Of a DNA stretch of 23,341 bases, positions 7,488 to 14,667 are shown piece after piece; position 1 is the stretch's first letter; every line of letters starts with the position of its first letter. The notes under the pieces were generated by a model. That model saw only the letters and a list, made by a program, of their open reading frames with translations. It did not search any database and was not told the origin of the DNA. Location of the stretch: NCBI GenBank assembly GCA_050693875.1, contig JBOGWP010000147.1, positions 1 to 23,341 on the forward strand, written 5' to 3'. Position numbers and translations under genes: made by a program. This stretch comes from JBOGWP01 sp050693875. Lineage in GTDB: Bacteria; Actinomycetota; CADDZG01; JAHWKV01; JBOGWP01.

Positions 7488-8389
7488 GCGAGGTTCGCGA
7501 GCGAGTGGTTCTCCCGGTTGCCATCCCGGTCGGGATTCTGATCGGCATGGGAGTCTTGGTCGTCGGCTTCGCCCAGGTGTTGCTCAACGTCCCGGGCGAG
7601 GTGGCGATCGCGATTGCGCTGCTCACCGCCGTCAACCTGCTCGGGGTGTTCACGGTCCTCGCCCTGCGGCCCGCCCTCGGTGCGGTCGGAGGGCTCGGCA
7701 TCCTCGTGGTCCTCGGCGCCCCGATCGCGGTCGGCGCCGCGGCTGCGCTCGGCGTGATCCCCGTCGAAGAACCGAAGGAGGAGGCGAAGCCGGTCGTGGT
7801 CGAGGTGGCGGCGCAGAACATCGCCTTCGACAAGAAGGAGCTCCACCTCGCCGCGGATGGGAAAGCCACGATCCGGTTCGCAAACAACGACGTCGGCACG
7901 CCGCACAACATCGTGATCGTCGAGGGGACGGCCCCGGGTGGCAAGCAGGTGTTCCAGGGGGAGCTCTTCAACGGGAAGGCGACCAAGACCTACAGCTTCG
8001 ACACGCCGGCACCGGGGAGCTACTACTTCTACTGCGCCGTCCACCCGAACATGAGCGGCACCGTGATCGTCGAGGCGCAGGGGGAGGGCGGCGGCAAGCC
8101 GGTCTCGAAGGCGCTGGCGATCACCGCCAACAACATCCGGTTCGACAAGTCGGAGCTCACCCTCCCCTCGTCCGGGCAGGTGAGCATCAAGTTCACCAAC
8201 GGCGAGCCCGTGCCGCACAACATCTCGTTCTTCAGGGGCGCCGATGCGAGCGGCGAGAACGTCTTCCGGGGCGACATCGTGACCGGTCCCGTGTCCAAGC
8301 AGTACACGTTCGCCGCTCCGGGGCCGGGGGAGTACTACTTCCAGTGCGACGTCCATCCCACGATGAAGGGGAGGGCGTCGTCCACCTAG
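7484..8389 (+). CDS. Membrane protein with two tandem cupredoxin domains
   Basis: A 301-residue copper protein anchored by an N-terminal membrane region (about 8-95, three hydrophobic segments). Two plastocyanin-like domains follow. Each holds a full type 1 copper ligand set: H141, C184, H187 and M190 in the first, H245, C288, H291 and M294 in the second. They resemble each other (QNIAFDKKEL and NNIRFDKSEL; PHNI in both), so they arose by duplication. It could carry electrons to the oxidase or act in copper storage or delivery; this is inferred from the motifs and from lying between ctaG and the haem synthase fusion. The end is odd: the last beta-strand expected after Met294 is missing, and it appears in another frame that stays open to 8457 (see findings). 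Confidence 0.85.
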   Translation: MSEVRERVVLPVAIPVGILIGMGVLVVGFAQVLLNVPGEVAIAIALLTAVNLLGVFTVLALRPALGAVGGLGILVVLGAPIAVGAAAALGVIPVEEPKEEAKPVVVEVAAQNIAFDKKELHLAADGKATIRFANNDVGTPHNIVIVEGTAPGGKQVFQGELFNGKATKTYSFDTPAPGSYYFYCAVHPNMSGTVIVEAQGEGGGKPVSKALAITANNIRFDKSELTLPSSGQVSIKFTNGEPVPHNISFFRGADASGENVFRGDIVTGPVSKQYTFAAPGPGEYYFQCDVHPTMKGRASST

Positions 8390-8453
8390 GCGCCGACCCG
8401 CGCAGCGCGGGAGACGCCAACCGACGATCCCCAGCTCGCACGCGGAGGATCCC

Positions 8454-10424
8454 GTGACCCGCGGGTTCCGACGCCTCGCCGTCGCCTCCGTGCTCGCGGC
8501 GCTGGTGCTCATCACCGTGGGGGGGCTCGTGCGGGCGAGCGGCTCCGGGCTCGGATGTCCCGATTGGCCCCGCTGCCACGGCCGCCTGCTCCCCCCGCTC
8601 GACCCGCACGCCATCATCGAGTACTCGCACCGCCTCGCCGCATCGGTGACGGGGATCCTCGTCCTTGCGCTGGCCATCGTGGCGTGGGTGCGCTACCGGT
8701 CCTCGCCATCGATCTTCTGGCCTTCCTTCGGCGCGCTGATCGTGGTCATCTTCCAGGGAGGCCTGGGCAGGCTCGTGGTCCGCGAGGAGCTGAAGGCGCA
8801 TCTCGTCGCCCTGCACTTCGGCACCTCGCTTGTGCTGCTCGGGCTCCTGGTCCTCGTGGCGGTGAACGCGGCGCTCGGTCGCCGGGGCCGGCTCGGACCG
8901 CTGGCGCGCCTGGGCGTCGCCGCGGCGGCCGGGTCGTTCTCGGTCGCGCTCGTCGGCGCAGTCGTGGTCCAGTGGAAGGCATCGCTTGCGTTCGCGGACT
9001 GGCCCCTGATGGCCGGCAGCGTGTTCCCCAGGGACTTCGCCTCAACGCCGCTGATCCATTACGTCCACCGTCTGGGGGCCCTCGCCCTGGGTGTTCTGAT
9101 CGTCGTCATGGCAATCCGGGCCATGCGGCCCCCGCGCGACCGGGTGCTGGTTGCGCTCGCCCACACCTCACTGGGGCTGTGGATCGCACAGGTGCTTGCC
9201 GGCGGGCTGAACGTGCTCACCCGGCTCGCACCCGCCGCCATGGTGACGCATGTGTCGCTCGGGGCGATGCTTTGGGCGGCGACGCTGGCCTTCGCGGTCG
9301 CGGCCTACCGGCGGACCGCTGCGGCCGAGCCGGCGCCGGCTGCCCAGCCGGTCGCGGGCGTCGCCGCTACCCTCAAGGCCTACTTCGCGCTGACGAAGCC
9401 GCGGGTCATCGAGCTGCTGCTGATCACGACCGTCCCCGCGATGATCGCAGCCGCCGGGGGCTGGCCCCCGGCCGGGCTCGTCCTTGCCACGCTGGTGGGC
9501 GGAGCAATGGCCGCCGGTGGGGCGAACGCGATCAACTGCTACCTCGACCGCGACATCGACGAGCGGATGGAGCGGACCTCGAACCGGCCGCTGCCGACCC
9601 ACCAGGTCGAAGCGGTCAAGGCGCTGCGCTTCGGCATCGTGCTGTCAGTGGTCGCCTTGGTGTGGCTGACGCTGACCGTGAATCTCCTGGCGGCGTCGCT
9701 TGCGGTCTCGGCGATTCTGTTCTACGTGTTCGTCTACACGATCTGGCTGAAGCGGTCGACGCCGTCCAACATCGTGATCGGGGGCGCCGCAGGGGCGGTG
9801 CCGGTCCTGGTCGGGTGGGCGGCGGTGCGGGGGCAGGTCGAGATCCCCGCGCTGGTGATGTTCGCCATCGTCTTCTACTGGACTCCGCCCCACTTCTGGG
9901 CCCTCGCGCTGCGCTACTCCGACGACTATGCCGCGGCCGGCGTGCCGATGCTCCCCGTCGCACGCGGGGTGCCCGAGACCACCCGCCATATCGTGCTCTA
10001 CTCGGTCGTGCTGGTCGGGGTCAGCCTCCTGCTGTACCCGGCCGCCCGGCTGGGCAACCTCTATCTCATCGCGGCGGTGGTGCTCGGGGGGCTCTTCGTT
10101 GCCGAGGCGCTCCGGCTCCGACGGAGGCCGGACCTCCGCCGGGCGATGTCGCTCTTCCGGCTCTCGATCACCTACCTGACCCTGCTCTTCGCCGTGGTCG
10201 CAATCGACCGGTTGGTGGGCGGGCACGGAAGCGCCTGGACATACGGGGCTGCGCTCGGCGCGGGGGCGGTGCTGTTCTTCGTGTTCGAGGCGGCCATCCT
10301 GCTTGCCGTGCTCCGCCAACGCGCCGGGGCGACGCGGTCACGGCTCGCCGAGGTGACCTGGACCGCGATCCCCACGATTGTCTCGGCGCTGATGTTCCTG
10401 AGCTCCTGGCGCACGCTGGGCTGA
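8454..10424 (+). CDS. ctaB: Haem A synthase-haem O synthase fusion (CtaA-CtaB) with C-terminal subunit-II-like hairpin
   Basis: One 656-residue membrane protein carries two consecutive steps of haem a synthesis. Residues 1-290 are CtaA/Cox15, oxidising haem O to haem A: C35 and C41 (CPDWPRC), E56 with H59 (IEYSHR), H121, H205 and H266 match the haem-ligand and catalytic positions. Residues about 304-590 are protoheme IX farnesyltransferase: LTKPRVIELLLITT at 313-326, N361-x3-D365-x3-D369 in NCYLDRDIDERM, and YSDDYAAAGVPML as the second Asp-rich region. Residues 600-656 do not belong to either family; they resemble the two membrane helices of oxidase subunit II (EVTWTAIPTIV against EVIWTIIPAAI in ctaC). 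The GTG start has GGAGG upstream. The gene closes the operon. CtaA-CtaB fusions are known; the third part is the unusual point. Confidence 0.93.
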   Translation: MTRGFRRLAVASVLAALVLITVGGLVRASGSGLGCPDWPRCHGRLLPPLDPHAIIEYSHRLAASVTGILVLALAIVAWVRYRSSPSIFWPSFGALIVVIFQGGLGRLVVREELKAHLVALHFGTSLVLLGLLVLVAVNAALGRRGRLGPLARLGVAAAAGSFSVALVGAVVVQWKASLAFADWPLMAGSVFPRDFASTPLIHYVHRLGALALGVLIVVMAIRAMRPPRDRVLVALAHTSLGLWIAQVLAGGLNVLTRLAPAAMVTHVSLGAMLWAATLAFAVAAYRRTAAAEPAPAAQPVAGVAATLKAYFALTKPRVIELLLITTVPAMIAAAGGWPPAGLVLATLVGGAMAAGGANAINCYLDRDIDERMERTSNRPLPTHQVEAVKALRFGIVLSVVALVWLTLTVNLLAASLAVSAILFYVFVYTIWLKRSTPSNIVIGGAAGAVPVLVGWAAVRGQVEIPALVMFAIVFYWTPPHFWALALRYSDDYAAAGVPMLPVARGVPETTRHIVLYSVVLVGVSLLLYPAARLGNLYLIAAVVLGGLFVAEALRLRRRPDLRRAMSLFRLSITYLTLLFAVVAIDRLVGGHGSAWTYGAALGAGAVLFFVFEAAILLAVLRQRAGATRSRLAEVTWTAIPTIVSALMFLSSWRTLG

Positions 10425-10586
10425 GCCCGGCAGAGCCCTCCGATCGGAGCCGGCTGATCTCGGTTTGCTCGCCTCGGCTCGGGTTGGCTGAGCCCGTTGG
10501 TCTCGACCGAAACGAGCCGGGCGCCTAGACTACTCGGGGTTGAAGCGTGTCCGATCGAGCTCGCGGAGACAGTCCGGGACAAGGGG
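10425..10586 (+). promoter_or_regulatory. Intergenic region with candidate promoter of the flavin oxidase gene
   Basis: This stretch holds a perfect 12-bp palindrome CTCCGATCGGAG at 10438-10449, shortly after the operon's last stop, and a -10-like TAGACT at 10526-10531. Transcription from that hexamer would start near 10538 and exclude the far-upstream TTG at 10497 as a start codon. No U-tract terminator is visible after the oxidase operon. Confidence 0.35.
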
Positions 10587-11945
10587 TTGACGCTCGTTCT
10601 TCCCGACCCCGTCGTGGAGGAGCTACGCCGCGAGCTCCGCGGGGCCGTCATCGTCCCCGCCGATCCCGAGTACGAATCCGTCCGCAAGGTCCACAACGGG
10701 ATGATCGACAAACGGCCCGCCGCGATCGCTCGCTGCACTGGGGTTGCCGACGTCAAGGCCGCCCTCCAGTTCGGGCTGGAGCACACGTTGCCCATTGCCG
10801 TTCGGGGGGGCGGGCACAACGTCGCCGGAAAGGCAGTGGTCGACGACGGGATCGTGATCGACATGTCCGGCATGAAGGGGATGAGGGTCGACCCCGCCCG
10901 TCGCGTCATTGCCGCCCAGGCGGGCCTCACCTGGGGAGAGTTCGACCGCGAGACCCAGGCATTCGGGCTCGCCACGACCGGCGGCGCGGTCTCGACGACA
11001 GGGATCGCGGGACTGACGCTGGGCGGGGGCATCGGGTGGCTCCAGCGCAAGCATGGGCTCACGTGCGACAACCTGCTCTCGGTCGACGTCGTGACTGCGG
11101 ACGGCCAGTTCCTCGTCGCCAGCGAGAGGGAGAACCCCGAACTCTTCTGGGGGCTGCGAGGCGGGGGAGGCAACTTCGGGATCGCAACCTCGTTCGAGTA
11201 CCAGCTGCACCCCCTCGGGCAAGTGCTGGCCGGGCCGGTGGGGTACCCGTTCAGCGCGGCAAAGGAGGCGTTCACGTTCTACCGTGACTTCTCGCAGGCC
11301 GCTCCGGACGAGCTCTTCTGCGAGTTTGCCCTGAGCGCGCTGCCGGACGGCCAGCGGGCGGTGTTCCTCTTCATGTGCTACGCGGGACCGCCGGAGGAGG
11401 GCGAGAAAGTGATCGCGCCCGTGCGGCAGTTCGGCTCCCCGATTGCGGACGCGCTCCAGCCGATGAGCTACGTCGAGGTGCAGCAGGCCTACGACGCCGA
11501 CTTTCCGTGGGGGCTGAAGAACTACTGGAAGTCCAGCAACATCGCCAATCTGAGCGACGACGCCATCGACACCATGGTCAGCTTCCTGGAAACCGCCCCG
11601 TCGATTTCACCGCTGGTCGTCATCGACCAATTCGGCGGAGCCGTGGCGCGGGTCCCCGACGACGCAACCGCGTTCGGGCATCGCGACGCCGACTACGACC
11701 TGATCATCGCCGCGATCTGGTCAAAGGACAGCGAGCAGGACGCGCACATCGAGTGGGCGCAGTCATTCTGGTCAGCCATGCAGCCGCACTCGACCGAGTC
11801 CGTCTATGTGAACTATCTGAGTGAGGAGGGGGACGAGCGAGTACGCGCGGCCTACGGGGGAGGGCACTACGCGCGTCTGGTCGAGCTGAAACGTCGGTAC
11901 GACCCGCAGAACGTCTTCCGAAACAACCAGAACATCAAGCCGTAG
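10587..11945 (+). CDS. FAD-linked oxidoreductase, berberine-bridge-enzyme (BBE) type
   Basis: PCMH-type FAD-dependent oxidase of unknown substrate; relatives oxidise sugars, alcohols or alkaloid-like compounds with oxygen. With the TTG start used here (452 aa) the FAD domain begins soon after the N-terminus. The two covalent flavin attachment sites are present: His77 in RGGGHN and Cys160 in GLTCDN, so bicovalent FAD is predicted. GLTLGGGIGWLQRKHG precedes the Cys. The C-terminal BBE motif (YVNYLSEEGDERVRAAYG) ends in RYDPQNVFRNNQNI. There is no signal peptide, so it is probably cytoplasmic. The frame is open to a TTG at 10497, but a likely -10 at 10526 lies inside that extension. TTG 10587 gives a typical family N-terminus; GTG 10614 is another option. 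Confidence 0.85.
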   Translation: MTLVLPDPVVEELRRELRGAVIVPADPEYESVRKVHNGMIDKRPAAIARCTGVADVKAALQFGLEHTLPIAVRGGGHNVAGKAVVDDGIVIDMSGMKGMRVDPARRVIAAQAGLTWGEFDRETQAFGLATTGGAVSTTGIAGLTLGGGIGWLQRKHGLTCDNLLSVDVVTADGQFLVASERENPELFWGLRGGGGNFGIATSFEYQLHPLGQVLAGPVGYPFSAAKEAFTFYRDFSQAAPDELFCEFALSALPDGQRAVFLFMCYAGPPEEGEKVIAPVRQFGSPIADALQPMSYVEVQQAYDADFPWGLKNYWKSSNIANLSDDAIDTMVSFLETAPSISPLVVIDQFGGAVARVPDDATAFGHRDADYDLIIAAIWSKDSEQDAHIEWAQSFWSAMQPHSTESVYVNYLSEEGDERVRAAYGGGHYARLVELKRRYDPQNVFRNNQNIKP

Positions 11946-12109
11946 CCGGCTTCGTTTCGCGGCAGACGAGAGGGCCGAGGATGGATCCCTCCGCCAGTCT
12001 CAGCGGTCCGCGGTAGGTGCCGTCTCCACTGTGGGCGACGTCGGATCGGCCACCTGGGCGATATGCCGGCTCGGCCAAACCCGAGCCTGCCTATCGAACC
12101 CGCGGCCGC

Positions 12110-12137
12110 GTCATACATGATAACTTCCACGTATGAC
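12110..12137 (+). promoter_or_regulatory. Promoter/operator of the toxin-antitoxin operon
   Basis: An inverted repeat GTCATAC (12110-12116) and GTATGAC (12131-12137), separated by 14 nt, overlaps the antitoxin ATG at 12133. Between the arms lies TAACTT (12121-12126), six bases before the ATG, the standard position for a -10 element driving a leaderless mRNA. Binding of the ribbon-helix-helix antitoxin here would cover both promoter and start codon, which is how such operons usually autoregulate. Confidence 0.65.
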
Positions 12138-12384
12138 AATGCTGAGCTTTCGAGTCGAGGAGGCCGAGGCCAGGGAGGTGGATGCCTGGGCAGATCGTCT
12201 GGGAGTCGGTCGGTCGCAGCTGCTTCGTGAGGCCCTCCGTCGACACCTCCAGCGCCTGGCAAGCGAGCTGGATGCGACCGCCTGGGAACGCCAGCCCCTC
12301 GACGAGGGGGAGGAAACGCTGGCGGAGATCGCCGACTGGGGGCCGGCCGAGGACTGGTCGGACTGGCTCGATGCAGCGAGGTGA
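12133..12384 (+). CDS. Ribbon-helix-helix antitoxin (CopG/MazE-like)
   Basis: An 83-residue protein. Residues 1-45 read as a ribbon-helix-helix DNA-binding domain: strand MLSFRVEE, first helix about 11-22, turn at LGVGRS, second helix SQLLREALRRHLQ. The acidic, tryptophan-rich C-terminus (DWGPAEDWSDWLDAAR) is the kind of tail that wraps around and neutralises a MazF toxin. It overlaps the toxin gene by 14 nt, so translation is coupled. Probably autorepressing at the inverted repeat over its own start. There is no Shine-Dalgarno sequence, consistent with leaderless translation. Confidence 0.85.
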   Translation: MTMLSFRVEEAEAREVDAWADRLGVGRSQLLREALRRHLQRLASELDATAWERQPLDEGEETLAEIADWGPAEDWSDWLDAAR

Positions 12385-12679
12385 GATCTGGTTCGCGGCC
12401 ACGCCGGGAGGGGATCGACCGGTGCTGGTGCTCACCCGCGACCCCGTCGCGCAAAGGATCGGCTCGGTCGTGATCGCCGCGCTGACTCGCACGCGCCGCG
12501 GGCTCGTCTCGGAGCTCGATCTGACCACGAACGAGGATCACGTCCCCACCGACTGCGTCGTGAACTTCGACAATCTCCACACCCTGCCCAGGCACACCTT
12601 CCGACGGAAGGTCACCACCCTGTCGCCGGCCCGAATGGCACAGGCCTGCCGTGCGCTCGCGGCCGCCGCCGGGTGCTGA
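12371..12679 (+). CDS. MazF/PemK-family endoribonuclease toxin
   Basis: A 102-residue mRNA interferase-type toxin. It begins with the MazF signature RGEIWF (residues 3-8), followed by DRPVLVLTRD with Arg16 at the catalytic arginine position, IAALTR with Thr39 at the catalytic Ser/Thr position, and CVVNFDNLHTLPR (62-74), the conserved third motif. The length is normal. The ATG lies inside the last codons of the antitoxin gene (14-nt overlap), so the pair forms one type II toxin-antitoxin operon. The cleavage sequence cannot be predicted from this. GAGG upstream within the antitoxin gene may serve as ribosome binding site. Confidence 0.88.
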   Translation: MQRGEIWFAATPGGDRPVLVLTRDPVAQRIGSVVIAALTRTRRGLVSELDLTTNEDHVPTDCVVNFDNLHTLPRHTFRRKVTTLSPARMAQACRALAAAAGC

Positions 12680-12779
12680 CCGAGCCAGCCGCGGTGCTCC
12701 GCCGTTTCGGCAGGTTCCAGGAGGAAGTACCAGCGTCACTAGATGCATCGCGCACTTACCGACCCCCGGCGCGCGGTCC

Positions 12780-12785
12780 TATCAT
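12780..12785 (+). promoter_or_regulatory. Candidate -10 of the Asp-box propeller gene
   Basis: TATCAT lies 55 nt before the ATG at 12841. A transcript from here would have an ordinary leader of roughly 50 nt containing the purine tract GGAAAGGGGGG at 12820-12830, which serves as ribosome binding site. Confidence 0.35.
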
Positions 12786-12840
12786 CCCCACGCCCCGATC
12801 GCTTCGCCGCGTGTCGGGCCCGGAAAGGGGGGACTGGATC

Positions 12841-14460
12841 ATGCCGTGGACCAAACGCATCGTCGCCGTCGTCGCCATCGGGATCCCGGTCGCGCTGCCG
12901 CTGGCCGCCTGGGCCCAGACCCCGTCACCCGGGAAGCCAGTCATCGAGGCCTCCCGGCAGCTGACCGACGACCCCAACCCGGTCCGCGGCCACGCCACGC
13001 CCGTCGTCGCCGTCGACCCGAACGACGCCCGCGTGATCGCGGTCGGCGAGGGTGACGGGTACTCGGGCACCTGTGCGCTGCACGTCTCGACCGACGGAGG
13101 GTCGAGCTGGGTCACGAGGGTGATCCCGCAGCCGGACGAGTGGCCCACCTGCATCGAGGCGAACTTCGGCCCGATCCTGGCGCTCGGCTTCGCCTCCGAC
13201 GGGACGCTCCACTACGTCTTCTCCGGCGCCAACCCGAAGACCTACCAGAGCAGGCTCTTCGACGCCCGGTCAACCGACCTCGGTCGGACGTGGGACACCA
13301 CCACGATTCCCTGGGTGGAGCCCAACCTCGACCAGGGCCAGTTCGGGTCGGACGCGCTCCCCTCCCTGGCCATCGACCCGAACAACCCCCGCCGGCTGGC
13401 GGTGGGCTGGATGACCAACAACGCGACCTGGAACGTCTCCTCCGACCTCCTCAAAGGCAAGCGGTACTACTACGACGTGTTCAGCCGGCCCTACGTCTCC
13501 GTCTCCACCGACGGGGGGAAGACGTTCGGCGAGCCGGTCGACGTCGCCGAGGGCTACCCCGAGGACCCGGCGAAGATCCGAGGGTGGATGAACGAGCCCC
13601 ATCTCGCGATCGGAACGAAGGGCGAGATCTTCGCCTTCTACGGCGAGAACATGCGCCCGCTCCCCGAAGGGAGCACCGATCCGGCCCCACCGGCGCACCT
13701 CTGGGTCTCGGTCTCGAAAGACGGCGGAAAGAAGTACAGCCGGGAAGCGGTCTACACCCGGGCGTCGAAGAAACGCGACTGGCTGGGGCAGCCCTCGCCT
13801 GCGGTCGATCCCGAGAGCGGCAACGTCTACGTGGTGTGGGACGACCAGACCGAGGGGCCCGCCCGCGTCGTCCTCTCGCGCTCGACCGATGCCGGCAAGA
13901 CGTGGAGCAAGCCGCAGAAGCTCAACGACGTCGATGCCCAGCGCGACTGGAACTTCTGCGAGTTCTGCCCATCGATCTCGGTCGCCCCCGGAGGGCGCGT
14001 CGATGTCGCCTGGTACGACTGGAGGAACGACACCGCCTTCGACCCGGCGGCTGAGGAGAAGAAGAACGTCTTCCAGGAGGTCTACTACACCTACTCCACC
14101 GACGGCGGGAAGACCTGGGCCGCCAACGTGCGCGTGAACGACCGGGCGATCGATCGGCGCCTCGGGGTCTTCGACACGTACGGGCTGCGCGGCAACATCG
14201 GGCTCGCCTCCACCAAGGGAGCGGCGCTCGTGGCCTGGGACGAGCCGCGCAACGCCAACGAGGACACGCAGTCCCAGGACGTCTACTTCGCCCGGGTGCG
14301 GTTCGGCGCGGAGCCGGCGACGGTCGTGCAGAGCCGCTCCGGTTGGCTGTGGGCGATCATCGGGGCGGGCGCGGCGCTCGCGGTGGGCGGTCTCATCCTG
14401 CTCCTCGCCGGCCGCTCCGCCGGGCGTGGTGGCGCGCCGCTGCCGAGCCCCGGGACGTAG
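12841..14460 (+). CDS. Secreted, membrane-anchored sialidase-like beta-propeller with Asp-box (BNR) repeats
   Basis: A 539-residue surface protein. It has a Sec-type signal peptide ending AAWA-Q near residue 26, a long extracellular propeller and a C-terminal membrane helix (about 502-524) followed by an Arg-containing tail, so it is held on the cell surface. Six Asp boxes (S-x-D-x-G-x-T-W type) are seen: 83-90, 144-151, 222-229 (ends F), 292-299 (ends KY), 348-355 and 419-426. This predicts a six-bladed sialidase-fold propeller. I do not see the full arginine triad and Tyr/Glu pair that would establish sialidase activity, so glycosidase function is unproven. Two close Cys pairs (C78/C104, C373/C376) could form disulfides. 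ATG 12841 is chosen for its signal peptide and purine-rich leader; the frame is open further upstream without signs of coding. Confidence 0.85.
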   Translation: MPWTKRIVAVVAIGIPVALPLAAWAQTPSPGKPVIEASRQLTDDPNPVRGHATPVVAVDPNDARVIAVGEGDGYSGTCALHVSTDGGSSWVTRVIPQPDEWPTCIEANFGPILALGFASDGTLHYVFSGANPKTYQSRLFDARSTDLGRTWDTTTIPWVEPNLDQGQFGSDALPSLAIDPNNPRRLAVGWMTNNATWNVSSDLLKGKRYYYDVFSRPYVSVSTDGGKTFGEPVDVAEGYPEDPAKIRGWMNEPHLAIGTKGEIFAFYGENMRPLPEGSTDPAPPAHLWVSVSKDGGKKYSREAVYTRASKKRDWLGQPSPAVDPESGNVYVVWDDQTEGPARVVLSRSTDAGKTWSKPQKLNDVDAQRDWNFCEFCPSISVAPGGRVDVAWYDWRNDTAFDPAAEEKKNVFQEVYYTYSTDGGKTWAANVRVNDRAIDRRLGVFDTYGLRGNIGLASTKGAALVAWDEPRNANEDTQSQDVYFARVRFGAEPATVVQSRSGWLWAIIGAGAALAVGGLILLLAGRSAGRGGAPLPSPGT

Positions 14461-14470
14461 GGCAGCGCCG

Positions 14471-14607
14471 CTACTCGCAGGAGAAGGTCAGGGCCGCAGC
14501 GAGCGGGGCGAGCAGGGCCCACGCGGTCAGCACCGCGACCGCGCCGCCGGCCGGGCGGGCGCCGCCCAGCCCCCACGCCAGCAGCTCCAGCAGGGCGCCG
14601 CGGGGAG
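14471..14607 (-). repeat. Displaced copy of the 3' end of the ABC-2 permease gene
   Basis: This stretch is about 90% identical by eye to 15601-15738, the end of the permease gene, in the same orientation, including the TAG stop. It encodes ELLAWGLGGARPAGGAVAVL and then AWALLAPLAAALTFSCE, against AWALLAPLAAALTFSWE in the intact gene. It has no promoter or start and cannot be a gene on its own. The two copies are direct repeats 1,130 bp apart and enclose the HNH remnant. Confidence 0.9.
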
Positions 14608-14655
14608 GGGCTGCGACTACGCTGGCGGACACGTATGTGCGGAAGCTTCGCTGGG

Positions 14656-14661
14656 TACTCT
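14656..14661 (+). promoter_or_regulatory. -10-like hexamer of the HNH remnant
   Basis: TACTCT is followed by six bases and then GTG at 14668. The spacing is the same as for the toxin-antitoxin operon, so the gene was probably expressed as a leaderless mRNA before it decayed. Confidence 0.45.
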
Positions 14662-14667
14662 CGTTGA

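Noticed and set aside
10497..10586. Upstream TTG start for the flavin oxidase
   Set aside because: No ribosome site, a likely -10 lies within it, and homology to the family begins near the later TTG.
12841..14460. Assigning true sialidase activity to the Asp-box protein
   Set aside because: Asp boxes are structural and occur in many non-enzymatic propellers; the catalytic residue set could not be seen.
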